From NCBI GenBank assembly GCA_044869805.1, contig JBIOXV010000050.1, positions 1-64,000 on the forward strand: 64,000 bases of DNA, given 5' to 3'. Of this stretch, positions 16,079-23,771 are shown one piece after another; the first letter of the stretch is position 1; every line of letters starts with the position of its first letter. The notes beneath the pieces are model-generated. The model did no database searches. It was not told the DNA's origin and worked only from the letters and a program-made list of their open reading frames with translations. Made by a program: the position numbers and the translations under genes. Source of the DNA: CAWDVR01 sp044869805 (lineage in GTDB: Bacteria > Acidobacteriota > Thermoanaerobaculia > Multivoradales > SZUA-115).

Positions 16079-16600
16079 CTAGCTCGCCGCCTTGAGTCGC
16101 TGGTCCCGCTTCGAGAGGCTGGAGTCGAGGGCCGCCTCCACGAGCTTCTGGGCGTCGCTCTCGGAAATATTCCGCACGTGGGCTACCTCGCTGACGATGA
16201 AGTACTTGGCGCGCTCGAACATCTTCTTCTCGCGGAACGACAGGCTCTTCTTCTGGCTCACCAGCCGCAGGTTCTTCAGCACCTCGGCCACCTCGGTGAG
16301 GCGCCCGGTCTTCATCTTGTCCAAGTTCTGCTTGTAGCGGCCCTTCCAGTCCTTGTAGGTGTCGATGTTGCCGTCCTCGAGGATCGAGAACAGCGCCTTG
16401 ATGTCCGACTCGGGGCACAGCGGCCGCAGGCCCACCAGATCCAGGTTGGCGCGGGGCACCATGACCTTCGAATTGTTGGAGAGCAGCCGCAAGTGATAGT
16501 ACATTTGCTCGGTGCCGTCGATCTTGCCCGGCTCGATCTTTTCGATGAGGCTGACGCCGTGGTTCGGATAGACCACCTTCTGACCGACCTTGAAAGACAC
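16079..16600 (-). CDS. carD: CarD/CdnL family RNA polymerase-binding transcription factor
   Basis: CarD/CdnL proteins bind the RNA polymerase beta subunit and stabilise open complexes at rRNA and other promoters. The 173-residue protein begins with the Tudor-like RNAP-interaction domain (FKVGQKVVYPNHGVSLIEKI) and ends with a helical domain containing the basic patch KNLRLVSQKKSLSFREKKMF. Size and order match the family. A GAGGA ribosome site lies 6-7 bases before the ATG. A near-consensus sigma-70 promoter (16684-16712) and a leader hairpin precede it. It opens the long minus-strand block of the window. Confidence 0.94.
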   Translation of the reverse strand: MSFKVGQKVVYPNHGVSLIEKIEPGKIDGTEQMYYHLRLLSNNSKVMVPRANLDLVGLRPLCPESDIKALFSILEDGNIDTYKDWKGRYKQNLDKMKTGRLTEVAEVLKNLRLVSQKKSLSFREKKMFERAKYFIVSEVAHVRNISESDAQKLVEAALDSSLSKRDQRLKAAS

Positions 16601-16648
16601 GTCCTCAGACCCCTTTTGGATAGATGGATGGAGGGTGGAAACAGCAGC

Positions 16649-16671
16649 CGTAAGTCCATGACAGACTTACG
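16649..16671 (-). promoter_or_regulatory. Stem-loop at the 5' end of the carD leader
   Basis: An 8-bp perfect inverted repeat (CGTAAGTC, 7-base loop, GACTTACG) starts about 5 bases after the predicted carD transcription start and about 50 bases before the ATG. It could protect the mRNA 5' end or be an operator. The structure is seen; the role is inferred. Confidence 0.5.
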
Positions 16672-16683
16672 CTTAGGGTCCGG

Positions 16684-16712
16684 AGGATACACGATTTGGC
16701 GCGCCGCGTCAA
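16684..16712 (-). promoter_or_regulatory. Sigma-70 promoter for carD
   Basis: On the minus strand, TTGACG is followed after exactly 17 bases by TATCCT. Each hexamer is close to consensus and the predicted start lies near 16676, giving a 75-base leader for carD. It stands back to back with the tRNA-Leu promoter, 13 bases away. Confidence 0.75.
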
Positions 16713-16725
16713 GGGCTCGCGCCGG

Positions 16726-16755
16726 TTGACAGGGGAAAGCCCCCTCCTCTACCCT
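16726..16755 (+). promoter_or_regulatory. Sigma-70 promoter for tRNA-Leu(CAA)
   Basis: A perfect TTGACA at 16726-16731 is followed after 18 bases by TACCCT at 16750. The predicted start near 16762 is about 18 bases before the tRNA, a normal distance for processing by RNase P. Confidence 0.7.
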
Positions 16756-16779
16756 TCGGCCCCTACGCCCCGTCCTCGA

Positions 16780-16867
16780 GCCGGAGTGGCGGAATTGGCA
16801 GACGCAGAGGACTCAAAATCCTCCGCCCCTCGCGGGCTTGCGGGTTCGAGTCCCGCCTCCGGCACCA
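16780..16867 (+). tRNA. tRNA-Leu, anticodon CAA
   Basis: The acceptor arms GCCGGAG and CTCCGGC pair over 7 bases, followed by discriminator A and an encoded CCA (16865-16867). The anticodon loop is CTCAAAA, giving anticodon CAA, which reads UUG. The long variable arm (about 16819-16835) and the T arm GGTTCGAGTCC fit a class II leucine tRNA. A membrane-protein reading frame continues directly after the CCA. Confidence 0.97.
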
Positions 16868-16896
16868 GCCGTCGCGGCCGGCTTTTCACGCGGCTC

Positions 16897-18585
16897 CTGT
16901 CCCCTCTCGCCCTTCTTCTGGCAGCCCAGGCGCTGTGGTGCGGCTGGTTCATCTGGCGGACCTCGTTTGTCGCCCTCGGGCAGCGCGCCTTCTGCCTCTT
17001 CGACGACGCCATGATTTCTATGACCTACGCCCAGAACCTGGTCGCGGGCCACGGGCTCAACTGGGCCCGGTTCGGGGCCCCGGTCGAGGGCTTCACTCAC
17101 CCGCTCTGGCTGGTTCCCCTGGTCGCGATTCACCTGCTCCCGGTCGACAGCCTGCACACCAGCCTGCTGGTCCAGCTCTTCTCGCTGGCCTTGTTGGTCG
17201 CCAACGTGCTCGCCATCCGCCGGCTGATGCTGCGTCACTTCTCACCCGGAGACGTGCACTATGGCCTCAGCTCGTGGCTCCCCGCGGCACTCCTCACGGC
17301 CTCCTACTACCCGCTCAACCATTGGGCATTGCAGGGCTTCGAGTCGGGCCTCCAGGCACTAGTCGTCACCTTGGCGGTGCACCTGACCCTGGACATCAGC
17401 GAGCGGGGCGAGCGCCGCCACCTGGCGCTCGGCACCCTGCTCGGTGCCTCGCACCTGCTGCGCCCGGACCTGCTGCCCCTGATCGCGGCCTGCCTGGGCT
17501 ATCTGGTGCTCGCGCCTCACGAGAAAGGGCGGCGCCTGGTCTCCGGCCGGCGGGAGTGGCTGGCCCTGCTGGGGCCGTTCGTCCTCGCCGTCGTGGGCTA
17601 CGGGCTGTTCCGCTGGTTCTACTTCAACGAGCTGCTACCCAACACCTACTACCTCAAGATGACCGGGCTGCCGCTCGACGTCACGCTGCTGCGAGGCTTG
17701 TGGACGTTCACCTTCTTCCTGCGGCCGATTTTCTTCGTCCTGCTGGCGCTCGCCCTCGGCGTGGCGCTCCGTGCCCGCGCACGGCCCCGCCTCCTGCTTC
17801 CCTCCGCCGTGGCGCTGCTGTTCTTCGCCTACTCGATCTGGGTCGGCGGCGACGTGTGGGAGATCGCCCCCATCGGCGCCAATCGCTTCGTCTGCTTCGC
17901 CGTGCCCATGGTCTTCGTGGTGGCCAACGCCCTGCTCAACGACTGGCTGGCTTCCCCCGCCATGCGGGCCCGGAGCGCCATGGCTCACGGGCTCGCCTGG
18001 GGAGGCCTAGCCATCGCGGCCCTGCTTTCCTTCAACGGCCTCCTGGTGCGGGACCCGACCTCGGCCTGGGACCGCCTGCTGGTGCTCCAACCCCCGCTGC
18101 ACGTCGCCGAGCACCGCCACTTCACACGCCTGGCGCTCGGCCTGCAGCGTTCGGGCCTGGTGGACCGCGATGCGCGAATGGCGGTGGTGTGGGCCGGGAT
18201 CCCGGCCTACTTCTCCAACTGGGAGATGGTGGACACGATGGGCTACAACGAGCGGCACCTGGCGCATGGGCCCGCCAACGCCGCGGTGCACAGTGACACC
18301 TATCGCAGGTACATGCCCGGGCACGTCAAGAGCGACCTGGCCTACGCGGTGGACACCTATCTCCCGGACCTAGTGCTCCATACCTGGGACCTGAAGCCGG
18401 AGCAGGAACGGGAGCTGCTGCGCTCGCGGGGATACGTGCGGCGAGCCGGTCTCTGGGTGCGCAAGTCGTCGGCCAAGGTGCGGCTGGACGGCTGGCCCGA
18501 GACTCCGGAGCCCCTCCTGCGGCTCGGCCGCACCGGCCACGAGAGTCAGCCGGGCGCCGATGAGGGCCCTCCCGACGCCCCGTAG
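16897..18585 (+). CDS. Multi-pass GT-C-like membrane glycosyltransferase, start unresolved
   Basis: The protein has many membrane helices. Its N-terminal motif DDAMISMTYAQNLVAGHGL is followed by GAPVEGFTHPLWLVPLV, which matches the acidic loop of GT-C polyprenyl-phosphate sugar transferases such as the AftB-like family. A soluble C-terminal region (WAGIPAYFSNWEMVDTMGY) also fits. Between the tRNA 3' end and the first helix there is no in-frame ATG, GTG or TTG. The first ATG (17011) falls inside the DDAMIS motif and would remove helix 1. I place the start at a CTG (16897) by inference. Earlier in-frame starts lie inside the tRNA. Its stop is embedded in a palindrome shared with the convergent cytochrome gene. 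Confidence 0.75.
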   Translation: MSPLALLLAAQALWCGWFIWRTSFVALGQRAFCLFDDAMISMTYAQNLVAGHGLNWARFGAPVEGFTHPLWLVPLVAIHLLPVDSLHTSLLVQLFSLALLVANVLAIRRLMLRHFSPGDVHYGLSSWLPAALLTASYYPLNHWALQGFESGLQALVVTLAVHLTLDISERGERRHLALGTLLGASHLLRPDLLPLIAACLGYLVLAPHEKGRRLVSGRREWLALLGPFVLAVVGYGLFRWFYFNELLPNTYYLKMTGLPLDVTLLRGLWTFTFFLRPIFFVLLALALGVALRARARPRLLLPSAVALLFFAYSIWVGGDVWEIAPIGANRFVCFAVPMVFVVANALLNDWLASPAMRARSAMAHGLAWGGLAIAALLSFNGLLVRDPTSAWDRLLVLQPPLHVAEHRHFTRLALGLQRSGLVDRDARMAVVWAGIPAYFSNWEMVDTMGYNERHLAHGPANAAVHSDTYRRYMPGHVKSDLAYAVDTYLPDLVLHTWDLKPEQERELLRSRGYVRRAGLWVRKSSAKVRLDGWPETPEPLLRLGRTGHESQPGADEGPPDAP

Positions 18586-18613
18586 CGCCTAGCGTCAGCG
18601 TAGGGCGCTACGG
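18580..18613. terminator. Bidirectional hairpin between convergent genes
   Basis: A perfect 10-bp stem (CCGTAGCGCC with GGCGCTACGG, 14-base loop) covers the stop codon of the membrane protein and the end of the cytochrome gene. Its symmetry and position suit termination from both sides, although no T tract follows. Confidence 0.55.
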
Positions 18614-20434
18614 GAAAGTCGACGTCCAGGCGCTGGTATTGCCGCTCTCGAAGCCGTCGGCGAAGATGTCGTTGTCGACCACCACGCTGCTCGAGTCCAG
18701 GGCCATCGACACCGGAGCGATGCGCCCATACTCGGTCCACAGGTCGTAGAGGATCTCGCCGCGCGACAAGGCCGGGGTGCCGCCGGAGCGCGGGATGCAG
18801 TCGTTGGGGAAGTCGAAGGTCACCGCCTGATCGCGTAGAAACTCCACGTAATCGTTGCTCGCGACCTGGAAGTAGAGCCGCGCCTGCACGGTGACCGGCG
18901 AAACGGTCAGCGGCGGGATCTGGATCTCGTAGGTCGTGGTGTCGTAGTTCACCAGCTTGCCCGAGCCAGGAGAGGTTTCCGGGTAGCTGTAGTTGACCGG
19001 CCTCGTCTCGAGGTCGGCGGCGCCGGTGAAGCCCAGCGGCGGGATGCGGTTGTCGACCGCGATGCAGTTGTTGAGGACGAAGTGGAAGATGGGGTTGCCG
19101 CCGCCGTCGGTGATGTCGCACTGGTTGGTGCCGTTGTGGTTCCAGATCCCCGGCTCGAGGTGGTACACCTTGATCTGCGCGTCCTCGGTGAGCACGCCGG
19201 TGGACGTGTTGTAGGCGCCGCTCTGCCAGATCAGCTCGTTGCTGGCGTCGCGCGCCTCGACGTTGATCCACATGCGGCGCCCCTCGGTGTAGCCGGTGGG
19301 CAGCTTGTGGCCGGTGAGGTTGGTCACCTTGACGCTCACCTCGAGGGTGTCCTCGGGCTGCACCACGGCCGGCGCCGTCACCTCGACCACGGCGGCGTTG
19401 TTCTGCAGGTTGCTGGTGGCGGCGGCGATGGTGGCGTTGTACTCCGCGGTGCGCTGTAGGTTGGGGTACTCGTCGCGCAGCACGGCGGGCACCCAGGTGT
19501 TGCCTCCCACGAAGCGGTGAACGGGCATGTTCCCGGTGCGGTTGTTCTGCTCGGCGGCGCAGGCATGGGCCGGATTCTCGGTCGCGTCCGGCATGTGGCA
19601 GCCCTGGCAGGTGGTCTGGCCGCTCACCAGCGCGTAGTCGCTCTGCTGCCATTCCTTGAACGTCCGCTCGATGGGGTACGGCACGCCGGTGTCGGTTCCC
19701 GTCCCGTCGATGAGCATCTCCCCCGGGCTGGTCACGTTGTGGCAGTTGCCGCAGATCGTCGCCTCGGTGTGGTACGCCGAGAACGCCCACTCGTGGGGCG
19801 GAGGCACGTCACCGCCGCCGGGATAATTGTAGGGGCCGCGGCGGCAGGGCCCCGACCCGCTGCCCGTCGGGCAATCGGCGTCGTCGAGCCAGTACTGACC
19901 GTTCTCGGTGTAGACGGTCTGCTCGCCTACCGGAGGGCTGGAGTTGACCATCATGCGGTGGCAGAGATGGCAGGCCACGCCCTCGAAGTCGTTGTCCGGC
20001 AGGTCGATGCTGCCTTCCAACGCACATCCGTCCGGGGTTCCGCCGGGGGCCTCCACGCGGCCGGCCAGGTAGCCGAACGGAGCGTGGCAGCGCAGGCAGT
20101 AGGAGCCGACGCCCGGCACGTCGTGGTTGGCAACGTCGAGCGCCGCCCAGAACAGCGGGTCGCGCCCGGCGTTGGCCATCATCGATCCGGCCCAGGTCGG
20201 GAAGGGCTCGATGTTGGCGTTCGGGTTGAAGTCTCCGTGGCAGCCCTCGCAGACCCCCGGATCGATCATGGCGTGGGCCAGGGGCGGCTGCGTGGCGTTG
20301 GGCGTAAAGGTTCCGGCATAGACCGCGATCACCAGCGGCAGCGCCACCAACGCCGTGCTCGAAGCCAGTACGGCGTAACGGCCGGCACGGCCGAGCGGCC
20401 GCCGGCCTTCGCCGGGTGCGAGGGAAGAACGCAT
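18608..20434 (-). CDS. Exported pentaheme cytochrome c family protein
   Basis: The 608-residue protein has an N-terminal membrane or signal helix (residues 20-41) and five CxxCH heme sites: CEGCH, CLRCH, CHLCH, CGNCH and CQGCH, all within the first 300 residues. The remainder is a beta-rich region (LTGHKLPTGYTEGRRMWINV and on), as in multiheme cytochromes with C-terminal beta domains. The last residues, FADGFESGNTSAWTSTFP, match a tail that recurs at the ends of secreted proteins in Acidobacteria and Xanthomonadaceae and may be a sorting tail (inference). A GGAGG site lies 6 bases before the ATG. A role in periplasmic electron transfer is likely; the partner is unknown. Confidence 0.88.
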   Translation of the reverse strand: MRSSLAPGEGRRPLGRAGRYAVLASSTALVALPLVIAVYAGTFTPNATQPPLAHAMIDPGVCEGCHGDFNPNANIEPFPTWAGSMMANAGRDPLFWAALDVANHDVPGVGSYCLRCHAPFGYLAGRVEAPGGTPDGCALEGSIDLPDNDFEGVACHLCHRMMVNSSPPVGEQTVYTENGQYWLDDADCPTGSGSGPCRRGPYNYPGGGDVPPPHEWAFSAYHTEATICGNCHNVTSPGEMLIDGTGTDTGVPYPIERTFKEWQQSDYALVSGQTTCQGCHMPDATENPAHACAAEQNNRTGNMPVHRFVGGNTWVPAVLRDEYPNLQRTAEYNATIAAATSNLQNNAAVVEVTAPAVVQPEDTLEVSVKVTNLTGHKLPTGYTEGRRMWINVEARDASNELIWQSGAYNTSTGVLTEDAQIKVYHLEPGIWNHNGTNQCDITDGGGNPIFHFVLNNCIAVDNRIPPLGFTGAADLETRPVNYSYPETSPGSGKLVNYDTTTYEIQIPPLTVSPVTVQARLYFQVASNDYVEFLRDQAVTFDFPNDCIPRSGGTPALSRGEILYDLWTEYGRIAPVSMALDSSSVVVDNDIFADGFESGNTSAWTSTFP

Positions 20435-20521
20435 ACCAGACCTCCGCAGGGATCACCAACGGCCCGAGAGCCGACCGCTAACCAGATGCGGAAATGCTAC
20501 CACGCCCTGCGCAGCAGCTCT

Positions 20522-21748
20522 CTACTCGTAACGGAGGGCTTCGATAGGGTCCAGCCGCGCAGCCTTGCCCGCCGGGTAGATACCGAACACCACCCCGACC
20601 AGGCTCGAGGTGCCGAAGGCGAGGAGCACGGCCCACAGCGGCACGTGGGCGGGAGGGAAGTTGATGTCGGCCAGGGCAAGGAGCGCGACGGTGAGCGCGC
20701 CGGCGCCGTAGCCGAGCGCGACGCCGATCGCGCCGCCGACCAGCGACAGGGTGACCGCCTCGATCAGGAACTGGAGCAGGATGTCCCGCTTGCGGCCGCC
20801 GACCGACTTGCGGACTCCGATCTCCCGCGTCCGCTCGGTGACCGATACCAGCATGATGTTCATGATCCCGATGCCGCCCACCACCAGGGCGATGCCGACG
20901 ATGGCGCCCACCACGGCGGTGATCCCTCCGAGCACGGAGCTCACCACCGAGAGAATCTGGTCCTGGACCAGCACCTGGAAGTCGTCGTCCTCGCCCTTGG
21001 GGATCTTGTGGCGCTGCCGCAGCAGCCCCTTGATCCCTTCCTGCACGTTCTCGAGCACCTGGACGCTCTCCGCCTTGAGGCGGATCTGGATCTGGTCGCC
21101 GGCGTTGCGGCCGAAGATGGTGAGCGCCGTGTCGAAGGGCACCAAGGCGAGATCGTCGACGTTCTGCCCCAGGGTCTGGCCCCGCTTCTCCATCACCCCG
21201 ATCACGGTGGCCCGCAGGTTGCCGGCGTAGATCTCCTTGCCGATGGGGTCCGAGCCAAGGCGCAGCTCCTCCACCACTTCGCGACCCACGACCACCACCT
21301 TGCGGCGGTGCTCGACGTCGAAGCGGGAGAAGAAGCGCCCCACGTCCACGGTGTGGTTGTTGACCTCCGGGTAGTTGTCGAGGCAGCCGATGATCAGTGC
21401 TGAATGCTGCCGGTCGAGGTACTTGAGCTGCTGGTTGCCGGCGATCATCGGCGTCATCGCCTGGATGCCGGGGACCTTCTGGAGGATCGCTTGTCCGTCC
21501 TCCCAGGTGAGCCGCACCTGCTTGGCGACCAGGCCGGGCTCGTTGCGCTGCAGGGGCATCACCATCACGTAGGTGGCGCCCACCCCTTGGAGCTGGCCGA
21601 CGATCATGAACTGCAACCCCTGGACGATCGACACCACGGCGATCACCGCCGCGGTGCCGATGATGATCCCCAGGATGGTGAGGATCGAGCGCATCAGGTT
21701 GGCGCGCAGCGAGCGCAGCGCGATCGAGAGGTTCTCGAAGAACAGCAT
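20522..21748 (-). CDS. MacB-type ABC transporter permease
   Basis: The 408-residue protein has one N-terminal membrane helix (MRSILTILGIIIGTAAVIAV), a MacB-like periplasmic domain of about 220 residues, and three C-terminal helices with the FtsX signature (IMNIMLVSVTERTREIGVRK and DPIEALRYE at the end). MacB-type systems use mechanotransmission to drive export through TolC. The separate ATPase gene lies 7 bases upstream, followed further upstream by the adaptor and the outer-membrane channel genes. Together they form a full tripartite efflux system; the substrate cannot be told from sequence. Confidence 0.93.
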   Translation of the reverse strand: MLFFENLSIALRSLRANLMRSILTILGIIIGTAAVIAVVSIVQGLQFMIVGQLQGVGATYVMVMPLQRNEPGLVAKQVRLTWEDGQAILQKVPGIQAMTPMIAGNQQLKYLDRQHSALIIGCLDNYPEVNNHTVDVGRFFSRFDVEHRRKVVVVGREVVEELRLGSDPIGKEIYAGNLRATVIGVMEKRGQTLGQNVDDLALVPFDTALTIFGRNAGDQIQIRLKAESVQVLENVQEGIKGLLRQRHKIPKGEDDDFQVLVQDQILSVVSSVLGGITAVVGAIVGIALVVGGIGIMNIMLVSVTERTREIGVRKSVGGRKRDILLQFLIEAVTLSLVGGAIGVALGYGAGALTVALLALADINFPPAHVPLWAVLLAFGTSSLVGVVFGIYPAGKAARLDPIEALRYE

Positions 21749-21755
21749 GGGGCCC

Positions 21756-22439
21756 CTAGCCGGAGCGCTCGTCGCCGACCACGCGGCCGTCCCTGAGCAG
21801 CACGCGACGCCTGGTGTGGGCCGCGATGTCGGCCTCGTGGGTCACCAGGATGACAGTGTTGCCCTGGCGCTGCAGGTTGTCGAAGAGGTCCATGATCTCG
21901 GCCGAGGTCGCCGAGTCGAGGTTGCCGGTGGGCTCGTCGGCGAGCAGGATCGAAGGCCGATTGACCAGCGCGCGGGCGATGGCCACGCGCTGGCGCTGGC
22001 CGCCGGAGAGCTCGTTGGGCTGATGGTGCATGCGGTCCTTCAAGCCCACTCGCTCCAGGGCCTCGGAGGCCCGCTGGCGCCGCTCGCCCCGCGACACGCC
22101 GGCGTAGATCAGCGGCAGCTCCACGTTGTGCAGAGCGCTGGTGCGCGGCAGGAGGTTGAAAGTCTGGAAGACGAAGCCGATCTCGCGGTTGCGGATCGCT
22201 GCCAGCTCGCCATCGGAGAGGCCCTCGACGGCGGTCTCGTTCAGCCGGTAGGAGCCCGAGCTCGGAGTGTCGAGGCAGCCGAGCAGGTTCATCAGCGTCG
22301 ACTTGCCGCTGCCCGAGGAGCCCATGATGGCGAGGTACTCGCCGCGCTCCACCTGGAGGTCGACGCCGTTCAAGGCGCGAACCTCGACCGCGCCCATGTC
22401 GTAGACCTTGTGGACGTCGTGCAGCTCGATCAGTGCCAT
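21756..22439 (-). CDS. MacB/LolD-type ABC transporter ATPase
   Basis: The 227-residue ATPase has Walker A GSSGSGKST, the signature LSGGQRQRVAIARALVNRP and Walker B LLADEPTGNLDSATS. The stretches RNREIGFVFQTFNLLPR and THEADIAAHTRRRVLLRDG are typical of the MacB/LolD subfamily. It energises the adjacent permease. Its start codon overlaps the stop of the adaptor gene, so the adaptor, ATPase and permease are likely translated in step. Confidence 0.95.
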   Translation of the reverse strand: MALIELHDVHKVYDMGAVEVRALNGVDLQVERGEYLAIMGSSGSGKSTLMNLLGCLDTPSSGSYRLNETAVEGLSDGELAAIRNREIGFVFQTFNLLPRTSALHNVELPLIYAGVSRGERRQRASEALERVGLKDRMHHQPNELSGGQRQRVAIARALVNRPSILLADEPTGNLDSATSAEIMDLFDNLQRQGNTVILVTHEADIAAHTRRRVLLRDGRVVGDERSG

Positions 22440-23716
22440 CAGTCGTCCTCGTCCTTGCCGTCCGCGCCGCCGTCCTCGTCCTCGCGCTCTTCGATGCTGA
22501 CCTGCTCGCCGTCCTTCAAGTCCTTGAGAATGCGGTAGGGCCCGGTGACGATTCTCTCACCGGCCGCCAGGCCGGAGCTGATCTCGACCCCGGTCTCGTC
22601 GGCCAGGCCGGTCTCCACCGGCCTCTGCACCGCCTTGCCGTCGGTGATCACGAACACCACCTCGATCTCCTCGGGCTCGCTGCCGCCGGGCCTGCCGGTC
22701 GCGGGGCCGCTGGTGCCGGCGCGCGCTTCGCTGCCGCTGCCGGCGGGCGGGCGGCGCACCACCGCCTGGATCGGCGCCACGGCTACGTCCTCTTTGCGCG
22801 CCGTCTCGATATCGGCGCGCACCGACATCCCCGGCCGCAGCTCGGGGTCCGGCGACTCGAAGAGCAGCTTGACGCGGAAAAAGGTCACGTCCGGCTGCGC
22901 CGGCCGGTTGAAACCCGAGCTGCCGAGCTCCATCACCCGGCCCGCGAAATCGCGCTCGGGCAGCGCGTCGACGGCGAGCGTGGCGGGCTGGCCGACGCGC
23001 ACGCGTACGATCTCGGTCTCGTCGACGTCCACCTCGGCCAGGATCTCGGAGAGATCGGCGATGGTGCCGATCACCGAGGCGGCGTTGTTCATGGTGCCCG
23101 AGACCACCACCTCGCCCTCCTCCGCCTGGAGGCTGACCACGCGGCCGGAGAGCGGCGCGAAGATAGTGGTCTTCGACAGGTCGTCCCGGGCCTTGACCAG
23201 GTTGGCCTGCGCCTGGACCACCTGCTCGTCCGCCGCGGTGAGCCGCAGGCGGGCCGAGGCCAGGGCGAGCTCCACGGCTTCGAGCTGCTCCTTGGTCAGA
23301 ATGCCCTCACCCGCCAGGCGGCGCGCCCGCTCCGCCTTGAGCCCGGCGTCTGCGAGGTTGATGCGCGCCTGCTCGACCTCGTTCCTCGCCATCTCGAGCC
23401 GCGACGACCAGTCGTCCCGGGCGGCGAGCAAGGCCTGCTTCTCGAGCTCGAGAAAGGGCTTGCCGGCGGCGATCTCGTCGCCCTCCTTGACGTAGAGCTT
23501 CTCGATCTTGGCGATCAGGGGCGAGGAGATGTTGACCTTGACGCGGGCGTTGACCTCGCCGCTCGCCTTGACCAGCTCGACGATGTCGCGGCTGACGACC
23601 TCCTCGGCGTAGACCTGCTTCCCCTTTTTGGCGCCGCCCACGACCACGAACACGGCCGCCAGCACCGCCGCCCCCAGGACGAAGACGATCGCCAGCGCCA
23701 GCAAGACCTTTTTCAC
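22439..23716 (-). CDS. HlyD/MacA family periplasmic adaptor subunit
   Basis: The 425-residue protein has an N-terminal membrane helix (VLLALAIVFVLGAAVLAAVFVV), lipoyl half-motifs (INISSPLIAKIEKLYVKEGD-like and TTIFAPLSGRVVSLQAEEGE), an alpha-helical hairpin of about 90 residues, a beta-barrel domain and a membrane-proximal domain. This is the MacA architecture. It bridges the inner-membrane MacB-like complex to a TolC channel. The last 15 residues are mostly Asp and Glu. It lies 55 bases after the TolC-like gene. Confidence 0.93.
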   Translation of the reverse strand: MKKVLLALAIVFVLGAAVLAAVFVVVGGAKKGKQVYAEEVVSRDIVELVKASGEVNARVKVNISSPLIAKIEKLYVKEGDEIAAGKPFLELEKQALLAARDDWSSRLEMARNEVEQARINLADAGLKAERARRLAGEGILTKEQLEAVELALASARLRLTAADEQVVQAQANLVKARDDLSKTTIFAPLSGRVVSLQAEEGEVVVSGTMNNAASVIGTIADLSEILAEVDVDETEIVRVRVGQPATLAVDALPERDFAGRVMELGSSGFNRPAQPDVTFFRVKLLFESPDPELRPGMSVRADIETARKEDVAVAPIQAVVRRPPAGSGSEARAGTSGPATGRPGGSEPEEIEVVFVITDGKAVQRPVETGLADETGVEISSGLAAGERIVTGPYRILKDLKDGEQVSIEEREDEDGGADGKDEDD

Positions 23717-23771
23717 GATTTCCTCCCGAGCGAACGATCAGACACAGCAGAGTACGGCCGGCGGGCCTGGT

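Noticed and set aside
16696..16896. Coding start of the membrane protein before or inside the tRNA
   Set aside because: The reading frame there is the tRNA itself and its promoter; no conserved protein sequence is seen until the first helix.
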